From: Cytophagales bacterium
GTDB lineage: Bacteria; Bacteroidota; Bacteroidia; Cytophagales; Cyclobacteriaceae
Length of the DNA: 64,000 bases
Assembly (NCBI GenBank): GCA_017303795.1
Contig: JAFLBR010000004.1
Location: forward strand, 186,001 to 250,000
Direction of reading: 5' to 3'
Part shown: piece after piece, positions 1-8,508 of the stretch
Position numbering within the stretch: the first letter of the stretch is position 1
Layout of the letters: each line of letters starts with the position of its first letter
The notes under the pieces: model-generated
Databases searched by the model: none
The model's input: only the letters and a program-made list of their open reading frames with translations
Told to the model about the DNA's origin: nothing
Program-made: the position numbers and the translations under genes

Positions 1-2302
1 TGAATTGCATCTCCACTTTAATCTCACCTTCACCTTCGCAGGTTTCGCAACGGCCGCCTTCAACATTAAACGAAAAGTGCGAGGGCTTATACCCGCGTTG
101 TTTACTCAGCGGCTGGTCGGCATAGAGATTCCGAATGGCATCATACGCTTTTACATAGCTTATCGGGTTGGAGCGCGATGATTTCCCAATTGGATTCTGA
201 TCTACAAATTCTACTTGCGTGATTTTATTGATATCACCTTCCAGGCGATCGTACTTGCCAGGCGTTTCGGCCACCGAGCCACTCATGCGACCCAAAGCCG
301 GGTACAAAATCTTTTTTACCAAGGTCGATTTACCCGAACCACTTACTCCGGTTACAACCGTAAGCACACCCAGTGGAAATTTTACCGTAAGGTTTTTCAG
401 GTTGTTCTCGCGCGCGCCCGAAACAATTACCGCATCTTTCCATTTTCTGCGATGTTTCGGAACCGGAATTTTTTCAGTTCCATTCAGGTAATCGACTGTG
501 TGCGATTTAACCTTGCCGTTCAGTTCGTGCTGCGAACCCTGAAAGATTAATTCACCACCATGCGAACCGGCATCGGGACCAATATCAATAATCTGATCGG
601 CAGCCCGCATAATTTCTTCTTCGTGTTCTACCACAATCACGGTGTTACCCATATCGCGCAATGATTTCAACACCTCCACCATGCGGGCAGTATCTCGCGG
701 ATGCAAACCAATACTCGGTTCGTCCATAATGTACATAGAACCCACCAACGCACTGCCTAGCGAAGTAGCCAGTTTAATCCGCTGAAACTCGCCACCCGAT
801 AAAGTTGCTGTTACGCGATTTAAGGTTAAGTAGCCCAAACCAACTTTGTCCATGTATTCTAACCGCGATTTGATTTCGGTAAGAATGCGTTCGGAAATTT
901 TTTGTTCGTATGCCGGTAACTTCAGATCATTAAAAAATACCAGCGTTTCTTCAATCGGCATTAACACCAGATCGGTAATAGATGTATCGGCAATTTTTAC
1001 GTACGCTGCATCTTTACGCAACTTGGTCCCGCGACAATCAGGGCATGTTGTTCTTCCGCGGTAACGCGAAAGCATTACGCGGTATTGAATCTTATGTGTT
1101 TTGGATTCGAGGTACTTGAAAAAATCGTGAATACCATCGAAGTGTTCATTGCCTTTCCATAATAAGTCGCGCTCTTTTACACTAAGCTCGCTGTATGGAC
1201 GATGAATCGGAAAATCGAACTTGATTCCATTTTTAATCAAGGGCTTTGCCCATTCGCTCATCACTTCGCCACGCCACGGAGCAATGGCTCCTTCATAGAT
1301 AGAGAGCGATTTATCGGGAATAACCAGGTCTTCATCAATTCCCAACACTTTACCAAAACCTTCGCAGGTAGTGCAGGCCCCAAAGGGATTATTAAAACTA
1401 AACAGGTTGATGGAAGGCTCGGTAAACGTAATGCCATCTAACTCAAATCGATCGGAAAAATTAAATTTTTCATTTTCAAGATATACTACACAATCGCCAT
1501 GACCTTCAAAGAAAGCGGTCTGCACCGAATCGGATAGGCGAAAGGTTAAGTCTTCATCGGTAGCTTTTACCGCTGCGCGGTCAATGAGAATTTCGACCTC
1601 TTCAGTATCGATTTTAGAATTGGATTTCTTTTTTGCCTCACCCCTGCCCCTCTCCCGCAGGAGAGGGGTGTCAGCCTCAGGCTGACGGGGTGAGGCAATC
1701 TCCTCAATAAACTTTACTTCTCCATTTATCAGCACCCGCGCAAAGCCTTTGCTCAGTAACAAGTTCAATTCATCGGCAAGCTTGCGGCCTTTGGTTATCT
1801 TAAGCGGGCAAACCACCATAATGCGTGTGCCTTCCTTTTGTTTGTTGATGAAGTCCACCACATCCGTAACGGAATCGCGTTTTACTTCTTTGCCGCTGAC
1901 TGGTGAATAGGTTTTACCAACACGTGCAAACAACAACTTCAGGTAATCGTAAATCTCTGTTGTTGTGCCTACGGTAGAGCGTGGGTTGCGGGTGTTAACT
2001 TTTTGTTCAATTGCAATAGCAGGCGAAACTCCTCTTATATAATCAACTTCAGGTTTTTCCATTCTACCCAAAAATTGACGCGCATAAGAACTTAAGCTTT
2101 CTACGTACATGCGCTGACCTTCAGCAAATAGCGTATCAAATGCCAGCGATGATTTTCCCGAACCTGAAAGTCCGGTAACAACCACCAGCTTATTGCGTGG
2201 AATGGCAACACTCAGGTTTTTGAGATTGTTAACCCGTGCCCGTTTAATAATGATGTACTCTTTGGGGTCGAGATTGTCTAAGTAAGAATCGGTGGCGTGC
2301 AT
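1..2302 (-). CDS. uvrA: UvrA, excinuclease ABC subunit A (C-terminal part beyond window)
   Basis: Damage-recognition ATPase of nucleotide excision repair; it loads UvrB on damaged DNA. About 767 codons are visible from the ATG at 2302. They show the first Walker A ([15 protein letters not shown]), a CTTCEGFG zinc-finger half, the ABC signature [15 protein letters not shown] with [11 protein letters not shown], the second Walker A ([16 protein letters not shown]), and the start of the last zinc finger ([17 protein letters not shown]) at the window edge. The last part of the usual roughly 940 residues lies outside. Oddity: about 66 bases at 1633-1698 are a GC-rich palindromic repeat read in frame, adding some 22 residues near residue 203, in the region that corresponds to the UvrB-binding domain. 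The frame stays open on both sides, so the gene is probably functional. It is monocistronic as far as can be seen. Confidence 0.97.
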   Translation of the reverse strand, partial: MHATDSYLDNLDPKEYIIIKRARVNNLKNLSVAIPRNKLVVVTGLSGSGKSSLAFDTLFAEGQRMYVESLSSYARQFLGRMEKPEVDYIRGVSPAIAIEQKVNTRNPRSTVGTTTEIYDYLKLLFARVGKTYSPVSGKEVKRDSVTDVVDFINKQKEGTRIMVVCPLKITKGRKLADELNLLLSKGFARVLINGEVKFIEEIASPRQPEADTPLLRERGRGEAKKKSNSKIDTEEVEILIDRAAVKATDEDLTFRLSDSVQTAFFEGHGDCVVYLENEKFNFSDRFELDGITFTEPSINLFSFNNPFGACTTCEGFGKVLGIDEDLVIPDKSLSIYEGAIAPWRGEVMSEWAKPLIKNGIKFDFPIHRPYSELSVKERDLLWKGNEHFDGIHDFFKYLESKTHKIQYRVMLSRYRGRTTCPDCRGTKLRKDAAYVKIADTSITDLVLMPIEETLVFFNDLKLPAYEQKISERILTEIKSRLEYMDKVGLGYLTLNRVTATLSGGEFQRIKLATSLGSALVGSMYIMDEPSIGLHPRDTARMVEVLKSLRDMGNTVIVVEHEEEIMRAADQIIDIGPDAGSHGGELIFQGSQHELNGKVKSHTVDYLNGTEKIPVPKHRRKWKDAVIVSGARENNLKNLTVKFPLGVLTVVTGVSGSGKSTLVKKILYPALGRMSGSVAETPGKYDRLEGDINKITQVEFVDQNPIGKSSRSNPISYVKAYDAIRNLYADQPLSKQRGYKPSHFSFNVEGGRCETCEGEGEIKVEMQF
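1633..1698. repeat. REP-like palindromic element (family A) inside uvrA
   Basis: Outer arms TTGCCTCACCCC and GGGGTGAGGCAA enclose two hairpins, one with arms CCCCTCTCC/GGAGAGGGG (about 1648-1669) and one with TCAGCCT/AGGCTGA (about 1671-1685). The same core recurs between genes at 22033-22084 and 24177-24233. On the uvrA strand it is read without a stop as [20 protein letters not shown]. Length 66 is a multiple of three. Confidence 0.85.
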
Positions 2303-2369
2303 GCGAAACGGCAAAAGTAAAAAATCGTGAAGGCTTGTCCTACCCGGAGTACAAAGTTGGACTATCGTA

Positions 2370-2418
2370 AAACAAAAACACCACCCGTTTTGCTCAGGTG
2401 GTGTTCTTTATTTTTTTA
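2370..2418. terminator. Bidirectional rho-independent terminator
   Basis: Stem CACCACC (2379-2385) with GGTGGTG (2397-2403). It is followed by a T-rich run on the plus strand, and by TTTTTGTTTT when read on the minus strand. It lies just downstream of the minus-strand acidic protein at 2425-2802 and upstream of uvrA. Confidence 0.75.
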
Positions 2419-2424
2419 ATTCGA

Positions 2425-2802
2425 TCAGTTATCAAAATCCGGATCGTAGCTGGCTTCTTTGCCAGAGCCACCATCATCATCAAAATCATTACTGTTGTCA
2501 AAATCATCTTCGCTATCAGAAGCTGGGGTTGGCCGCATATCATCATCATCGTTATCGAACTCCTGCCGTTCACTTGATTCTACATCGTATCCACCATCGC
2601 TGTTTTTGGTAGCTGGCACTTTAACCAGATAAATAGAGTCATCCGTTTCGAGCGGGAAAACGAAGATAGGTTCCCGCTTTGCATTAGTAATGCGGGTGAT
2701 GCTGCCTTCATATCCATTCGGATATTGTTCTTTCAATAAGTCACGGAGGTCTTCACTTAAGTTCTCCAAACTCTTAATTACACGTTTCTTTGCTACTGCC
2801 AT
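2425..2802 (-). CDS. Hypothetical protein with acidic low-complexity C-terminus
   Basis: I do not recognise a named family. The 125-residue protein has a basic N-terminus (MAVAKKRVIKSLENL), then a small globular part of roughly 75 residues with alternating hydrophobics (for example REPIFVFPLETDDSIYLVKV). The last 45 residues are very rich in Asp, Ser and Asn (DNDDDDMRPTP and following). There is no signal peptide or membrane segment, so it is probably cytoplasmic. It is a single-gene unit with its own terminator, divergent from the ECF sigma gene at 2971 with 168 bases between. An acidic tail like this could mediate binding to a basic partner or mimic nucleic acid; that is inference only. Confidence 0.75.
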   Translation of the reverse strand: MAVAKKRVIKSLENLSEDLRDLLKEQYPNGYEGSITRITNAKREPIFVFPLETDDSIYLVKVPATKNSDGGYDVESSERQEFDNDDDDMRPTPASDSEDDFDNSNDFDDDGGSGKEASYDPDFDN

Positions 2803-2868
2803 TGCGTTTTAAAATCGAGGCCAAATAGCATAAGAAACCTGTTAGAAGGCAAATTTTTTTTAATTTTT

Positions 2869-2899
2869 TTTGCTAATTAGAGGAATCTTTCTACTTTTC
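2869..2899 (+). promoter_or_regulatory. Predicted promoter of the ECF sigma gene
   Basis: TTTG ending at 2872, 19 bases, then TACTTTTC at 2892-2899. This approximates the Bacteroidota vegetative promoter (TTTG at -33, TAnnTTTG at -7). It predicts a leader of about 65 bases. The same TTTG-N19-TACTTTT layout occurs before the RDD gene at 22740. Confidence 0.4.
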
Positions 2900-2970
2900 A
2901 TTTCTCAAACAATTCCATTTAACCCACATACTATCGAGCGAGACATCTACGTTACCTAAACGCAAAGCAG

Positions 2971-3624
2971 ATGATTGACAGCAGATGCAGCGACAGCCAG
3001 TTGGTTTCGCTTTATCAAACCGGTAACGAAGAGGCGTTCGAGATGCTACTTCACAGACACAAATCCCGTATTTATACGGCCATTTACATGATAGTTAAAG
3101 ACCGCTATGAAGCAGAAGATTTGCTTCAGGATACCTTTATAAAGGCGGTTAATACTATTAAAGGTGGCCGGTATAACGAAGAAGGTAAATTTTTACCCTG
3201 GATTAGTCGTATTGCCCACAACTTAGCGATAGACCGCTTCCGCAGAAACAAACGCTACCCAGAGGTAGTGCTGGAAGATGGCAGCCGTGTTTTCGACTCC
3301 ATGCAGTTTTCGGAGGAGTCGTACGAAGCCAAGCAGTTGATGCGCGATACCAAATCCAGAGTTCGGGATCTGATCAAAGAACTACCTGAAGAACAAAAGC
3401 AGGTACTGATTATGCGGCATTACCTGGAGATGAGTTTCCAGGAAATTGCAGATCGCACGGGGGTGAGTATAAATACAGCGTTGGGACGGATGCGGTATGC
3501 GTTAATCAACTTAAGGAAGAAAATGATTAAAAACCATATTGCCTATGACAAAGACTTTTACCCAAAACGATCTGATCAGGTTTATATACCGCGAGACCTC
3601 GGAAGAGGAGACGAGGGAGATTAA
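2971..3624 (+). CDS. RNA polymerase sigma-70 factor, ECF subfamily
   Basis: Directs RNA polymerase to a specific promoter set. The 217 residues contain sigma region 2 (about 20-92; EDLLQDTFIKAV, FLPWISRIAHNLAIDRFRR) and region 4 (about 130-185; LPEEQKQVLIMRHYLEMSFQ, IADRTGVSINTALGRMRYAL). Regions 1.1 and 3 are absent, as usual for ECF factors. After region 4 comes a tail of about 30 residues ending DLGRGDEGD, a little longer than typical. The tail is encoded where the next reading frame (3545-3775) overlaps, so the tail may be partly a by-product of that overlap. No transmembrane anti-sigma gene follows. The immediate partner is a small soluble protein. Confidence 0.95.
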   Translation: MIDSRCSDSQLVSLYQTGNEEAFEMLLHRHKSRIYTAIYMIVKDRYEAEDLLQDTFIKAVNTIKGGRYNEEGKFLPWISRIAHNLAIDRFRRNKRYPEVVLEDGSRVFDSMQFSEESYEAKQLMRDTKSRVRDLIKELPEEQKQVLIMRHYLEMSFQEIADRTGVSINTALGRMRYALINLRKKMIKNHIAYDKDFYPKRSDQVYIPRDLGRGDEGD

Positions 3625-3775
3625 CAAAGCCCTTCTTTGCGATAGCGAACTGCAGGCTCAGTACAAAGAATTGAATGCCACGCACAAGCAATTGACGAAG
3701 GCGAAACTGGAGCCTTCTGCGGCAAGCATTCAAAACATTTTGAACTACGCCCGCGGTTTGCAGGAACAAGCCTAA
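3545..3775 (+). CDS. Small protein overlapping the ECF sigma gene, possible anti-sigma
   Basis: A 76-residue protein whose ATG lies 80 bases inside the end of the sigma gene in another frame. A TTG at 3539 is an alternative start. The sequence starts MTKTFTQNDLIRFIYRETSE and is helical and charged, with only one Cys, no zinc-binding cluster and no membrane segment. Its first 40 residues resemble the N-terminal helical module of anti-sigma factors (short-helix, ETSEEETREINKAL, CDSELQAQYKEL). From the overlap and module I infer translational coupling and a soluble regulator of the sigma factor. A strong terminator follows at 3791, so the two genes form a closed unit. Confidence 0.7.
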   Translation: MTKTFTQNDLIRFIYRETSEEETREINKALLCDSELQAQYKELNATHKQLTKAKLEPSAASIQNILNYARGLQEQA

Positions 3776-3790
3776 AAATCATGAATTAGT

Positions 3791-3822
3791 AAAGACCTCC
3801 CGCAAGGAGGTCTTTTTGTTTA
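3791..3822 (+). terminator. Rho-independent terminator of the sigma operon
   Basis: Perfect ten-base stem AAAGACCTCC/GGAGGTCTTT with loop CGCAA (3791-3815), then TTTTTGTTT. It lies 15 bases after the stop of the 76-residue protein. Confidence 0.88.
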
Positions 3823-3897
3823 CAATCCATCGGAGGTATTCAACAATTCAGTAGCTTTTATTCTGCCTTTGCTATAAGCGCCCGATACATTAGCTGC

Positions 3898-4560
3898 ATG
3901 AATACAGAAAAACTACTTACCTACATGTTGGTGCTGCACATTGCCGGTGGCACCGTGGCTTTACTTACCGGCATTGGGGCGATGTTTACAGTTAAAGGCA
4001 GCAAGCCCCACCGCTGGTTTGGCAAAATTTATTTTTGGGGAATGACGGCAGTCTTTGTAGGCGCCTTGTTTACAGCCATTGGCCACGGTCGCGATTTTTT
4101 GTTAATGGTTGCCTTCTTCAGTTATTATATGACGGTGCGCGGCTACAGAATTTTATCGCAAAAGAAATTACATGCTGGCCAAAAGGCAGCAACATTAGAT
4201 TGGGCCTTTGCAGTAGTGTCGGGGTTGTTTATTGTGGCGTTGATTGGTTGGGGAATATGGGCGTTGATGAAAGGAAGCTCTATGGGTATTGTTGGTATTG
4301 TGTTCGGATTAATAGGCTCAAACTTTCTATTTCAGGATGTGAAAAACTTTATCAAACCACCAAAAGAAAAGATGCACTGGTGGTATGGGCATATTAACAG
4401 CATGGGCGGCAGTTATATTTCGGCTGTTACGGCTTTTGTTGTAGTTAACATTCAGTTGCCCCAATTTCAATGGACGCTTTGGGTGCTACCGGGAGTAATT
4501 GGTGGTATACTTATCGGTCGAACGATTAAAAAGTATAAAGTGAAGTTTGGGGATGCGTGA
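3898..4560 (+). CDS. Polytopic membrane protein, DUF2306-like
   Basis: A 220-residue inner-membrane protein with about seven hydrophobic segments. Conserved-looking His residues sit at membrane borders: VLHIAGGTVAL near the N-terminus, KPHRWFGKIYFWGM (about 36-50), and MHWWYGHINSM near residue 165. This H..G..AL / HRW.GK.Y pattern is like the DUF2306 and related putative heme-binding membrane families, but I cannot confirm the family. Function is unknown. It is a single gene, preceded by a terminator, with no obvious partner. Confidence 0.8.
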   Translation: MNTEKLLTYMLVLHIAGGTVALLTGIGAMFTVKGSKPHRWFGKIYFWGMTAVFVGALFTAIGHGRDFLLMVAFFSYYMTVRGYRILSQKKLHAGQKAATLDWAFAVVSGLFIVALIGWGIWALMKGSSMGIVGIVFGLIGSNFLFQDVKNFIKPPKEKMHWWYGHINSMGGSYISAVTAFVVVNIQLPQFQWTLWVLPGVIGGILIGRTIKKYKVKFGDA

Positions 4561-4596
4561 GGCCCAGGAGGACCTTGATTAAGGGTAAGCCTGCGG

Positions 4597-4908
4597 TTAC
4601 CAATTGACTCCAGAATAAAATATGGTGATAGTTGTCGATATAAGAGCCAGTAGTCTAAATGTTTTTGCGTCCTCTGAATTGGACTTGGTATAGCAGATAA
4701 ACATTCCGGCAAGCGGAATCAAGTTAAAGATAATAAAGTATGCAATCATACTTAGTGCGCTGTAGGAGGCAACCCACAAAACATCATTTACAACCCCATT
4801 ATTAGAAGGAACAGTACTATCAATCTGACCTTGCATAAATTGACGAAATAGCCAGAATGTAAAAAGGGCACTGATACCAAATATTAAGATTACGATTATT
4901 CTGCGCAT
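4597..4908 (-). CDS. Small membrane protein, unknown function
   Basis: 103 residues with three hydrophobic segments (about 3-23, 46-71 and 86-100). The N-terminus MRRIIVILIFGISALFTFWL could be an anchor or signal. No family is recognised. It lies six bases downstream of the DUF1080 gene (4915-5505) on the same strand and is probably co-transcribed with it. I see nothing more specific. Confidence 0.6.
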   Translation of the reverse strand: MRRIIVILIFGISALFTFWLFRQFMQGQIDSTVPSNNGVVNDVLWVASYSALSMIAYFIIFNLIPLAGMFICYTKSNSEDAKTFRLLALISTTITIFYSGVNW

Positions 4909-4914
4909 TAGACT

Positions 4915-5505
4915 TTACAACTCCTTAATAAAAATATTCTTCCATCTAACCTTCACGCCACCCCCATCATGAATCTGCAACGCAATTTTGCCAGTGCGTG
5001 AGCCAATCTTTTCATCGGTAAGGGTAATCATTTGCTCACCATTCAGCCAGGTAGTTACTACATTACCTTTCACTACAATTTTCATTTTGTTCCACTCGCC
5101 TTCTTTCAATGCTTTTTCCTTTTCGGCAGTGGGTTGAATCAGCCAGCCGCGGCCATACGATTCGTAAATGCCACCGCTGTGGTTATTGAGTGGCGCCACT
5201 TCGGCCTGCCAACCACTTACGGTTGTGCCTTCAATCTGGCTATGAAAAAACACACCACTGTTGCCATTACTCTCTTGCTTAAACTCAAGCGTAAGTTCAA
5301 AGTCTTTGTATTCCTTCTCGGTAGCGAAATAGCCATACTGTTTATCCGGGCCGCTTTCGCAAACCAGTTCCCCTTTCTCAACGTACCATTTTTCCGTGCC
5401 GTAAATTTTCCAGCCGGTTAAGTCTTTACCGTTAAAGATAGATTGATTTTGAGCCGAAACAGAAACTGCCATTAGACTCAATGCTACAAAAAGGAGGTTT
5501 TTCAT
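4915..5505 (-). CDS. Exported DUF1080 (3-keto-disaccharide hydrolase-like) protein
   Basis: 196 residues with a signal peptide (MKNLLFVALSLMAVSVSAQ) followed by a single concanavalin-like jelly roll typical of DUF1080. Characteristic pieces are IFNGKDLTGWKIYGTEKWYV, a GYFATEKEYKDFELTLEFK strand, NSGVFFHSQI, GGIYESYGRGWL and the C-terminal RTGKIALQIHDGG...VRWKNIFI. Some members act on 3-keto-glycosides, together with Gfo/Idh/MocA oxidoreductases. An oxidoreductase of that type is encoded 9 kb away (14361-15551) with a permease, so a shared pathway is possible but not shown. It is likely periplasmic. It starts divergently from the lipoprotein gene at 5581. Confidence 0.92.
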   Translation of the reverse strand: MKNLLFVALSLMAVSVSAQNQSIFNGKDLTGWKIYGTEKWYVEKGELVCESGPDKQYGYFATEKEYKDFELTLEFKQESNGNSGVFFHSQIEGTTVSGWQAEVAPLNNHSGGIYESYGRGWLIQPTAEKEKALKEGEWNKMKIVVKGNVVTTWLNGEQMITLTDEKIGSRTGKIALQIHDGGGVKVRWKNIFIKEL

Positions 5506-5580
5506 ATGTGGCTTTTGCTTGGTCCGAAAATAGGGAAAATAAAAACTGGTAAATTACTGCACTCAAATAAATTTTACTTG

Positions 5581-6069
5581 ATGCGACCTGTTATCTGTCT
5601 TTTAATAAGCCTTGTGGTCTGGGCGTGTCAACCTAAATCAACCGAAACCACTTCTGAACATACTGAATCAAATCCAGCAGCCGGATTTTCACCCAATGAG
5701 TTAGAAGGGGAATGGCACATGATTACCGAGGTGGATGGCGAGTGGATATTGTACTACCCCTGCGATGCTGACAATACCTTCATCCAACTAAAGAGCGACT
5801 CGATTGTGATTGGCTGGGGCCAGGATGCTACAGCAGGTAAGATTGAAAACCGGGCAATTGATGGTGACAAACTTACCCTCGCTGTTAATGATTCGTACTC
5901 GGTAAATACCTATCAGGTTAGAATTGACCAAACCGGTTACACCGAATGGTGGCTGTGGGAAGATGCGGAAAAACCATCGCGGTTTATTAACGCAGCCAAC
6001 AAATCGCAATACAAAGAAGTGAGGCAGCCATGTAAGGAATGTTGGGATGATTGTGAAGAGGAGCAATAA
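5581..6069 (+). CDS. Lipoprotein, lipocalin-like size, unknown function
   Basis: 162 residues. The frame is open upstream, but the ATG at 5581 is chosen because it gives a clean lipoprotein signal (MRPVICLLISLVVWAC, Cys16 as lipid acceptor). The mature part has beta-rich spacing, with Trp-rich strands such as LEGEWHMITEVDGEWILYYP and TEWWLWEDAE, and ends in a Cys-rich acidic tail (CKECWDDCEEEQ). The LEGEW start and beta pattern recall lipocalin-like DUFs, but I do not assign a family. The tail with two CxxC-like spacings could bind metal or form disulfides. The product probably sits in the outer or inner membrane facing the periplasm. Confidence 0.78.
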   Translation: MRPVICLLISLVVWACQPKSTETTSEHTESNPAAGFSPNELEGEWHMITEVDGEWILYYPCDADNTFIQLKSDSIVIGWGQDATAGKIENRAIDGDKLTLAVNDSYSVNTYQVRIDQTGYTEWWLWEDAEKPSRFINAANKSQYKEVRQPCKECWDDCEEEQ

Positions 6070-6072
6070 TTT

Positions 6073-6120
6073 CGTGCAAAGACGCTGAGACGCAAAGGTT
6101 TTATATTTCTTTGCAGCGTG
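6073..6120. repeat. Degenerate GACGC/GCAAAG repeat before the glycosyltransferase
   Basis: The spacer contains GCAAAGACGCTGAGACGCAA and then CTTTGCAGCGTG. GCAAAG (about 6095-6100) can pair with CTTTGC about 14 bases later. The GTG start of the next gene is the end of this repeat. It resembles the scattered GACGCAAAG-type repeats of other bacterial genomes. Confidence 0.45.
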
Positions 6121-7296
6121 AAAGTTTTACTCCTCCACCAGCATTTCAATACACCTGAAAAAGGTGGAGCCATTCGATCCTACTACCTCGCCACCGCACT
6201 TGCCGCGAAAGGAATTCAGGTTACCATAATTACTGCGCATAACGAAAAGACTTACCGCAAAGAAATCATAGAGGGCATTGAGGTTCATTATTTGCCCGTA
6301 GCTTATGATAATCGTTTTGGGTTTATTGCAAGGAGCAACGCGTTTTTGAAATATGTAAACAGAGCGGTTAAACTTGCCGGTCAGTTTCGCGATGTAGATT
6401 ATTGTTATGCGATTTCGGTGCCCCTTACCGTTGGGCTTGCCGCGATGTGGATTAAGATGCGATACAAAATTCGCTACATTTTTGAAGTAGGTGATTTATG
6501 GCCCGAGGCTCCTATCCAACTTGGGTTTATCAACAACTTTGTTTTTGCCCACGCGCTCTATGCGTTGGAGAAAAGAATTTATAAATCAGCACATGCTGTA
6601 GTAGCTCTTTCGCCTTCTATTAAATCGGCCATCGAAAAGAAAGTGCATGGAAAAACGGTGCATCTTATTCCCAACATGGCCGATTGCCATTTTTATAAAC
6701 CAGAAAAAAAAGATTCGGCTTTAGAAAGTCAATATGGCGTAGCCGGAAAGCTTGTAGTTTCTTATATAGGCGCTATTGGGGTAGCCAATGGTTTAGACTC
6801 CTTTTTGGAATGTGTAAATGCATCGCGTAAAGCACAACTGCCTGTACATTTTTTTATGTGTGGCGATGGTGCGGAGTTGGATCGATTAAAAAATCACGCG
6901 CAAACACTTGGTCTGGTTAACCTTACTTTTCTAGATTTCAGAAACCGTGATGGTGTGAAACAATTACTCAACATTACCGATGCTGCGTTTATCAGTTTTA
7001 AACAAGTGCCGATTTTAGAAACCGGCTCACCCAATAAATTTTTTGATGGCCTGGCTGCGGGCAAACTCATCATCATCAATTTTGGAGGTTGGATAAAGCA
7101 AGAGATTGAGCAAACGCAATGTGGTTTTTATTACAACCCGCAACAGCCTACGGAGTTTGTAAAAAAACTTTCCACTTATTTATATGAAGGCGGATTGCTG
7201 GAGCGTGCGCAAAATGCTTCGCGTAAGCTGGGTGTGGGAAAGTATTCAAGAGAAAAGTTGAGCAAGGAGTTTGGGGAGGTTTTTAGACAAGGATAA
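6118..7296 (+). CDS. Glycosyltransferase family 4 protein
   Basis: 392 residues, probably a retaining GT-B enzyme transferring a sugar from a nucleotide donor during surface polysaccharide synthesis. The start is GTG at 6118; the N-terminus KVLLLHQHFNTPEKGGAIRS matches the usual beginning of WbuB-like GT4 proteins, so this start is preferred. The N-terminal Rossmann half includes YIFEVGDLWPEAPIQLGF, and the C-terminal half has SYIGAIGVANGLDSF, FFMCGDGAELDRLK and the donor-binding stretch ETGSPNKFFDGLAAGKLIII. It has no signal peptide, so it is cytoplasmic and membrane-associated. No other polysaccharide genes adjoin, so acceptor and sugar are unknown. Confidence 0.9.
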   Translation: MKVLLLHQHFNTPEKGGAIRSYYLATALAAKGIQVTIITAHNEKTYRKEIIEGIEVHYLPVAYDNRFGFIARSNAFLKYVNRAVKLAGQFRDVDYCYAISVPLTVGLAAMWIKMRYKIRYIFEVGDLWPEAPIQLGFINNFVFAHALYALEKRIYKSAHAVVALSPSIKSAIEKKVHGKTVHLIPNMADCHFYKPEKKDSALESQYGVAGKLVVSYIGAIGVANGLDSFLECVNASRKAQLPVHFFMCGDGAELDRLKNHAQTLGLVNLTFLDFRNRDGVKQLLNITDAAFISFKQVPILETGSPNKFFDGLAAGKLIIINFGGWIKQEIEQTQCGFYYNPQQPTEFVKKLSTYLYEGGLLERAQNASRKLGVGKYSREKLSKEFGEVFRQG

Positions 7297-7428
7297 AGCC
7301 AAGGGAATAGCTTTGATCCACTTCACACCGAAAAAACATTTTTGAAAGCTTATTTTCGTAAATTGTCAAAAATGAGATTTTATAACGAAAAGAATACCCT
7401 CGAGACACAATAAGGTTTTTCTGTAAAA

Positions 7429-8496
7429 ATGGACTACATCGAAATCAAAGGATATAAATCTATCAAAGAGGCTAAGGTTGCGCTTAAGTCAATCAATATT
7501 TTAATCGGAGCAAATGGGTCAGGAAAAAGTAATTTTCTTTCCTTTTTTGAGTTTTTGAATAGCTTATACGAGCGAAGATTACAAGAACATGTGTCTCTGC
7601 GCGGTGGTGAAGAAAAAATGCTTCATAAAGGAAGCAAGATTACGCCAAGCATATATTCTAAGCTTGAATTCGGTTTAAACGCCTACTCATTTGAAATAAA
7701 AAAAGGAGAGAATGCATTTGTATTTATCTCTGAAGGATTATGGTATAACCGGAACCCATATTACAATAATCCCGTTGACATCTCTGACTTCAAGAACGAA
7801 GCCAATGTAAAAACTTACAACTTAGAGAGAGCGAAATATATTCGTGGGTACTTAAATTCCTTCAAAAAATATCATTTTCATGATACCGGCAAAGATTCAT
7901 CATTTAATAAAATGAGTCATGCCGAAAATGATATTTATTTTCTATATGAGAAAGGCGAGAATCTGGCCGCTTTCCTGTTTTACATCCAAAGAACAAATCA
8001 AACTGTTTATAATCGGATCGTAAATACTATTCAAAGCATTGCCCCTTTCTTTTCTGACTTCTATTTTCAACCTAATACTGAAGGGTTCATTAGACTTCAA
8101 TGGAAAGATAAATACAGTTCTACGATATACGGTGTAACCGACTTGTCTGACGGCACTATCCGATTCATTGCACTAGCTACACTATTCTTACAGCCAAATT
8201 TACCAGCCACAATAATTATTGATGAGCCAGAGTTAGGTTTGCATCCTTTTGCCATCTCAAAACTTGCAGGAATGATCCAAAGTGTTGCGTCTAAAAATGT
8301 CCAAGTAATTACTGCGACACAATCTGCAGATTTAATTAATCATTTTGCTGCTGATGATATTATTACCGTTAATCAGCTTAACGGAGAAAGTTCATTTAAA
8401 AGACTTAATCAAATTGATTTATCTGAATGGTTTGATGAATACAGCGTTGGGGACTTATGGCAGAGAAACATCATTCATGGTGGTCAACCAAGCTAA
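7429..8496 (+). CDS. AAA family ATPase (AAA_21/OLD-like), possible defence component
   Basis: 355 residues. It has a SMC/ABC-type head with Walker A GANGSGKS (27-34), an ABC-signature-like TDLSDGTIRF (about 244-253), Walker B IIIDEPELGLHP (Asp265, Glu266) and a switch region VITATQSADLINHF. A short helical and variable insert (about 60-210) separates the motifs, as in OLD-family and AAA_21 ATPases. There is no TOPRIM domain in the same chain; the next gene supplies a TOPRIM-like candidate 12 bases downstream. The pair is more AT-rich than its neighbours, which suggests horizontal gain. Single-ATPase plus separate TOPRIM-like pairs include the PARIS defence system, so a phage-defence role is a reasonable inference, not shown. 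Confidence 0.88.
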   Translation: MDYIEIKGYKSIKEAKVALKSINILIGANGSGKSNFLSFFEFLNSLYERRLQEHVSLRGGEEKMLHKGSKITPSIYSKLEFGLNAYSFEIKKGENAFVFISEGLWYNRNPYYNNPVDISDFKNEANVKTYNLERAKYIRGYLNSFKKYHFHDTGKDSSFNKMSHAENDIYFLYEKGENLAAFLFYIQRTNQTVYNRIVNTIQSIAPFFSDFYFQPNTEGFIRLQWKDKYSSTIYGVTDLSDGTIRFIALATLFLQPNLPATIIIDEPELGLHPFAISKLAGMIQSVASKNVQVITATQSADLINHFAADDIITVNQLNGESSFKRLNQIDLSEWFDEYSVGDLWQRNIIHGGQPS

Positions 8497-8508
8497 AAAG
8501 TAAACTAC

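Noticed and set aside
5506..5580. Longer start of the lipoprotein (MWLLLGPKIGKIK)
   Set aside because: The ATG at 5581 gives a clean lipoprotein signal peptide, and the upstream part overlaps the promoter region shared with the divergent DUF1080 gene.
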